This document shows, piece by piece, positions 47,898 through 48,096 of a DNA stretch of 48,096 bases (position 1 is the first letter of the stretch; each line of letters begins with the position of its first letter). This stretch comes from Candidatus Jorgensenbacteria bacterium RIFCSPLOWO2_01_FULL_45_25b (GTDB lineage Bacteria > Patescibacteriota > Minisyncoccia > UBA6257 > GWB1-50-10), in contig MFKK01000013.1 of assembly GCA_001781035.1 (NCBI GenBank), positions 1 to 48,096 on the forward strand, read 5' to 3'. Position numbers and translations under genes: made by a program. The notes beneath the pieces were generated by a model. The model made no database searches and had not been told where the DNA came from. It saw only the letters and a program-made list of their open reading frames with translations.

Positions 47898-48096
47898 ATG
47901 AAACAAGAAACATTACGAAAATTGAGGGCGGGCGCGGTCTGCCTCCTCGCCTCCTTCCCCGTAATAGGCTTCGCGGCAAGAACGCCAAAAGGACCAACCC
48001 CAAGTGAAGTGACCGATGCTCTTACTAATACAGGTATAAAAACCAGCGTAAACAGCATAGGTAGCGTACAGCAGGTTATCCAGGATATCATCGGCT
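47898..48096 (+). CDS. Exported protein, probably pilin-like 4 (cut by right edge)
   Basis: The ATG at 47898 opens a frame that is still open at 48096 (66 codons). It starts with a signal peptide (KQETLRKLRAGAVCLLASFP, then VIGFAAR). An outer segment with TPKGPTPSEVTDALTNTGIK and VQQVIQDIIG follows, much like the pre-helix part of pilin 3 (DIIGILQNVVDW). It lies 5 bp after pilin 3 without a hairpin leader. The membrane helices would be beyond the edge, so the pilin call is by context. Confidence 0.65.
   Translation, partial: MKQETLRKLRAGAVCLLASFPVIGFAARTPKGPTPSEVTDALTNTGIKTSVNSIGSVQQVIQDIIG

Overview
The window reads as a chromosomal piece of a Candidate Phyla Radiation bacterium, most likely Parcubacteria (Patescibacteria). 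The basis is gene content and style. There is a PrgI/VirB6-like type IV secretion operon and a run of small two-helix pilin-like proteins. There is an ftsK - HTH/RodZ-like - recA cluster, a membrane pyrophosphatase, short four-helix-bundle (S23/IVP-like) genes, many secreted proteins of unknown function, and a large load of short palindromes and micro-repeats. TGA acts as stop, so the standard bacterial code fits and Gracilibacteria-type recoding is excluded.

Layout. 1-7.8 kb (minus strand): rsmA, two unknown exported proteins, a polytopic VirB6/TrbL-like protein, a cytosolic protein of unknown role, a four-helix-bundle cassette and the start of prgI at the left edge. 7.8-19.9 kb, almost all minus: a LysM protein (plus), comM/yifB, a DksA-like zinc protein, a Pro/Ser-rich membrane protein, hsp20, murD, hppA, nusA, purB and yraN. 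19.9-20.5 kb is an AT-rich gene-free stretch with one exact and several degenerate parS (ParB) sites. It lies where gene orientation switches to plus. 20.5-27.4 kb (plus): phosphomannomutase, ftsK, RodZ-like, recA and a dockerin protein. 27.4-30 kb (minus): a 50-aa membrane peptide, folD and unknown proteins. 30-33.6 kb (plus): a frameshifted Cys-rich gene, a repeat protein, tRNA-Asp and a VapBC pair. 33.6-36.2 kb (minus): glyA, a 34-aa membrane peptide and two RNase H-fold proteins. 36.3-37.8 kb (plus): a TrpR-like (YerC/YecD) regulator, a 40-aa ORF with tandem Trp behind a 40-bp operator-like palindrome, a Cys-rich protein and a TPR peptide. 37.8-41.2 kb (minus): tRNA-Val, tRNA-Ile(UAU), ftsH and ribosomal protein S1. 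41.3-48.1 kb (plus): an MBL-fold protein, a membrane protein, gyrA, a second four-helix cassette, a solute-binding protein and four pilin-like genes, the last cut by the window end.

Three themes look most worth following. (1) Both four-helix-bundle genes are bounded by imperfect inverted micro-repeats. Solo copies of the same repeats sit in frame inside glyA and rsmA, which suggests a small mobile cassette family. (2) A TrpR-like regulator appears to act on three related CTAG-centred operators: its own, one before purB, and one before a tandem-Trp leader ORF followed by an intrinsic terminator. (3) A parS cluster marks a probable origin-proximal centromere. Several promoters also place the -10 box 4-10 nt before the ATG, so leaderless mRNAs look common here. 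All functions are read from the sequence and family knowledge; no database search was run.
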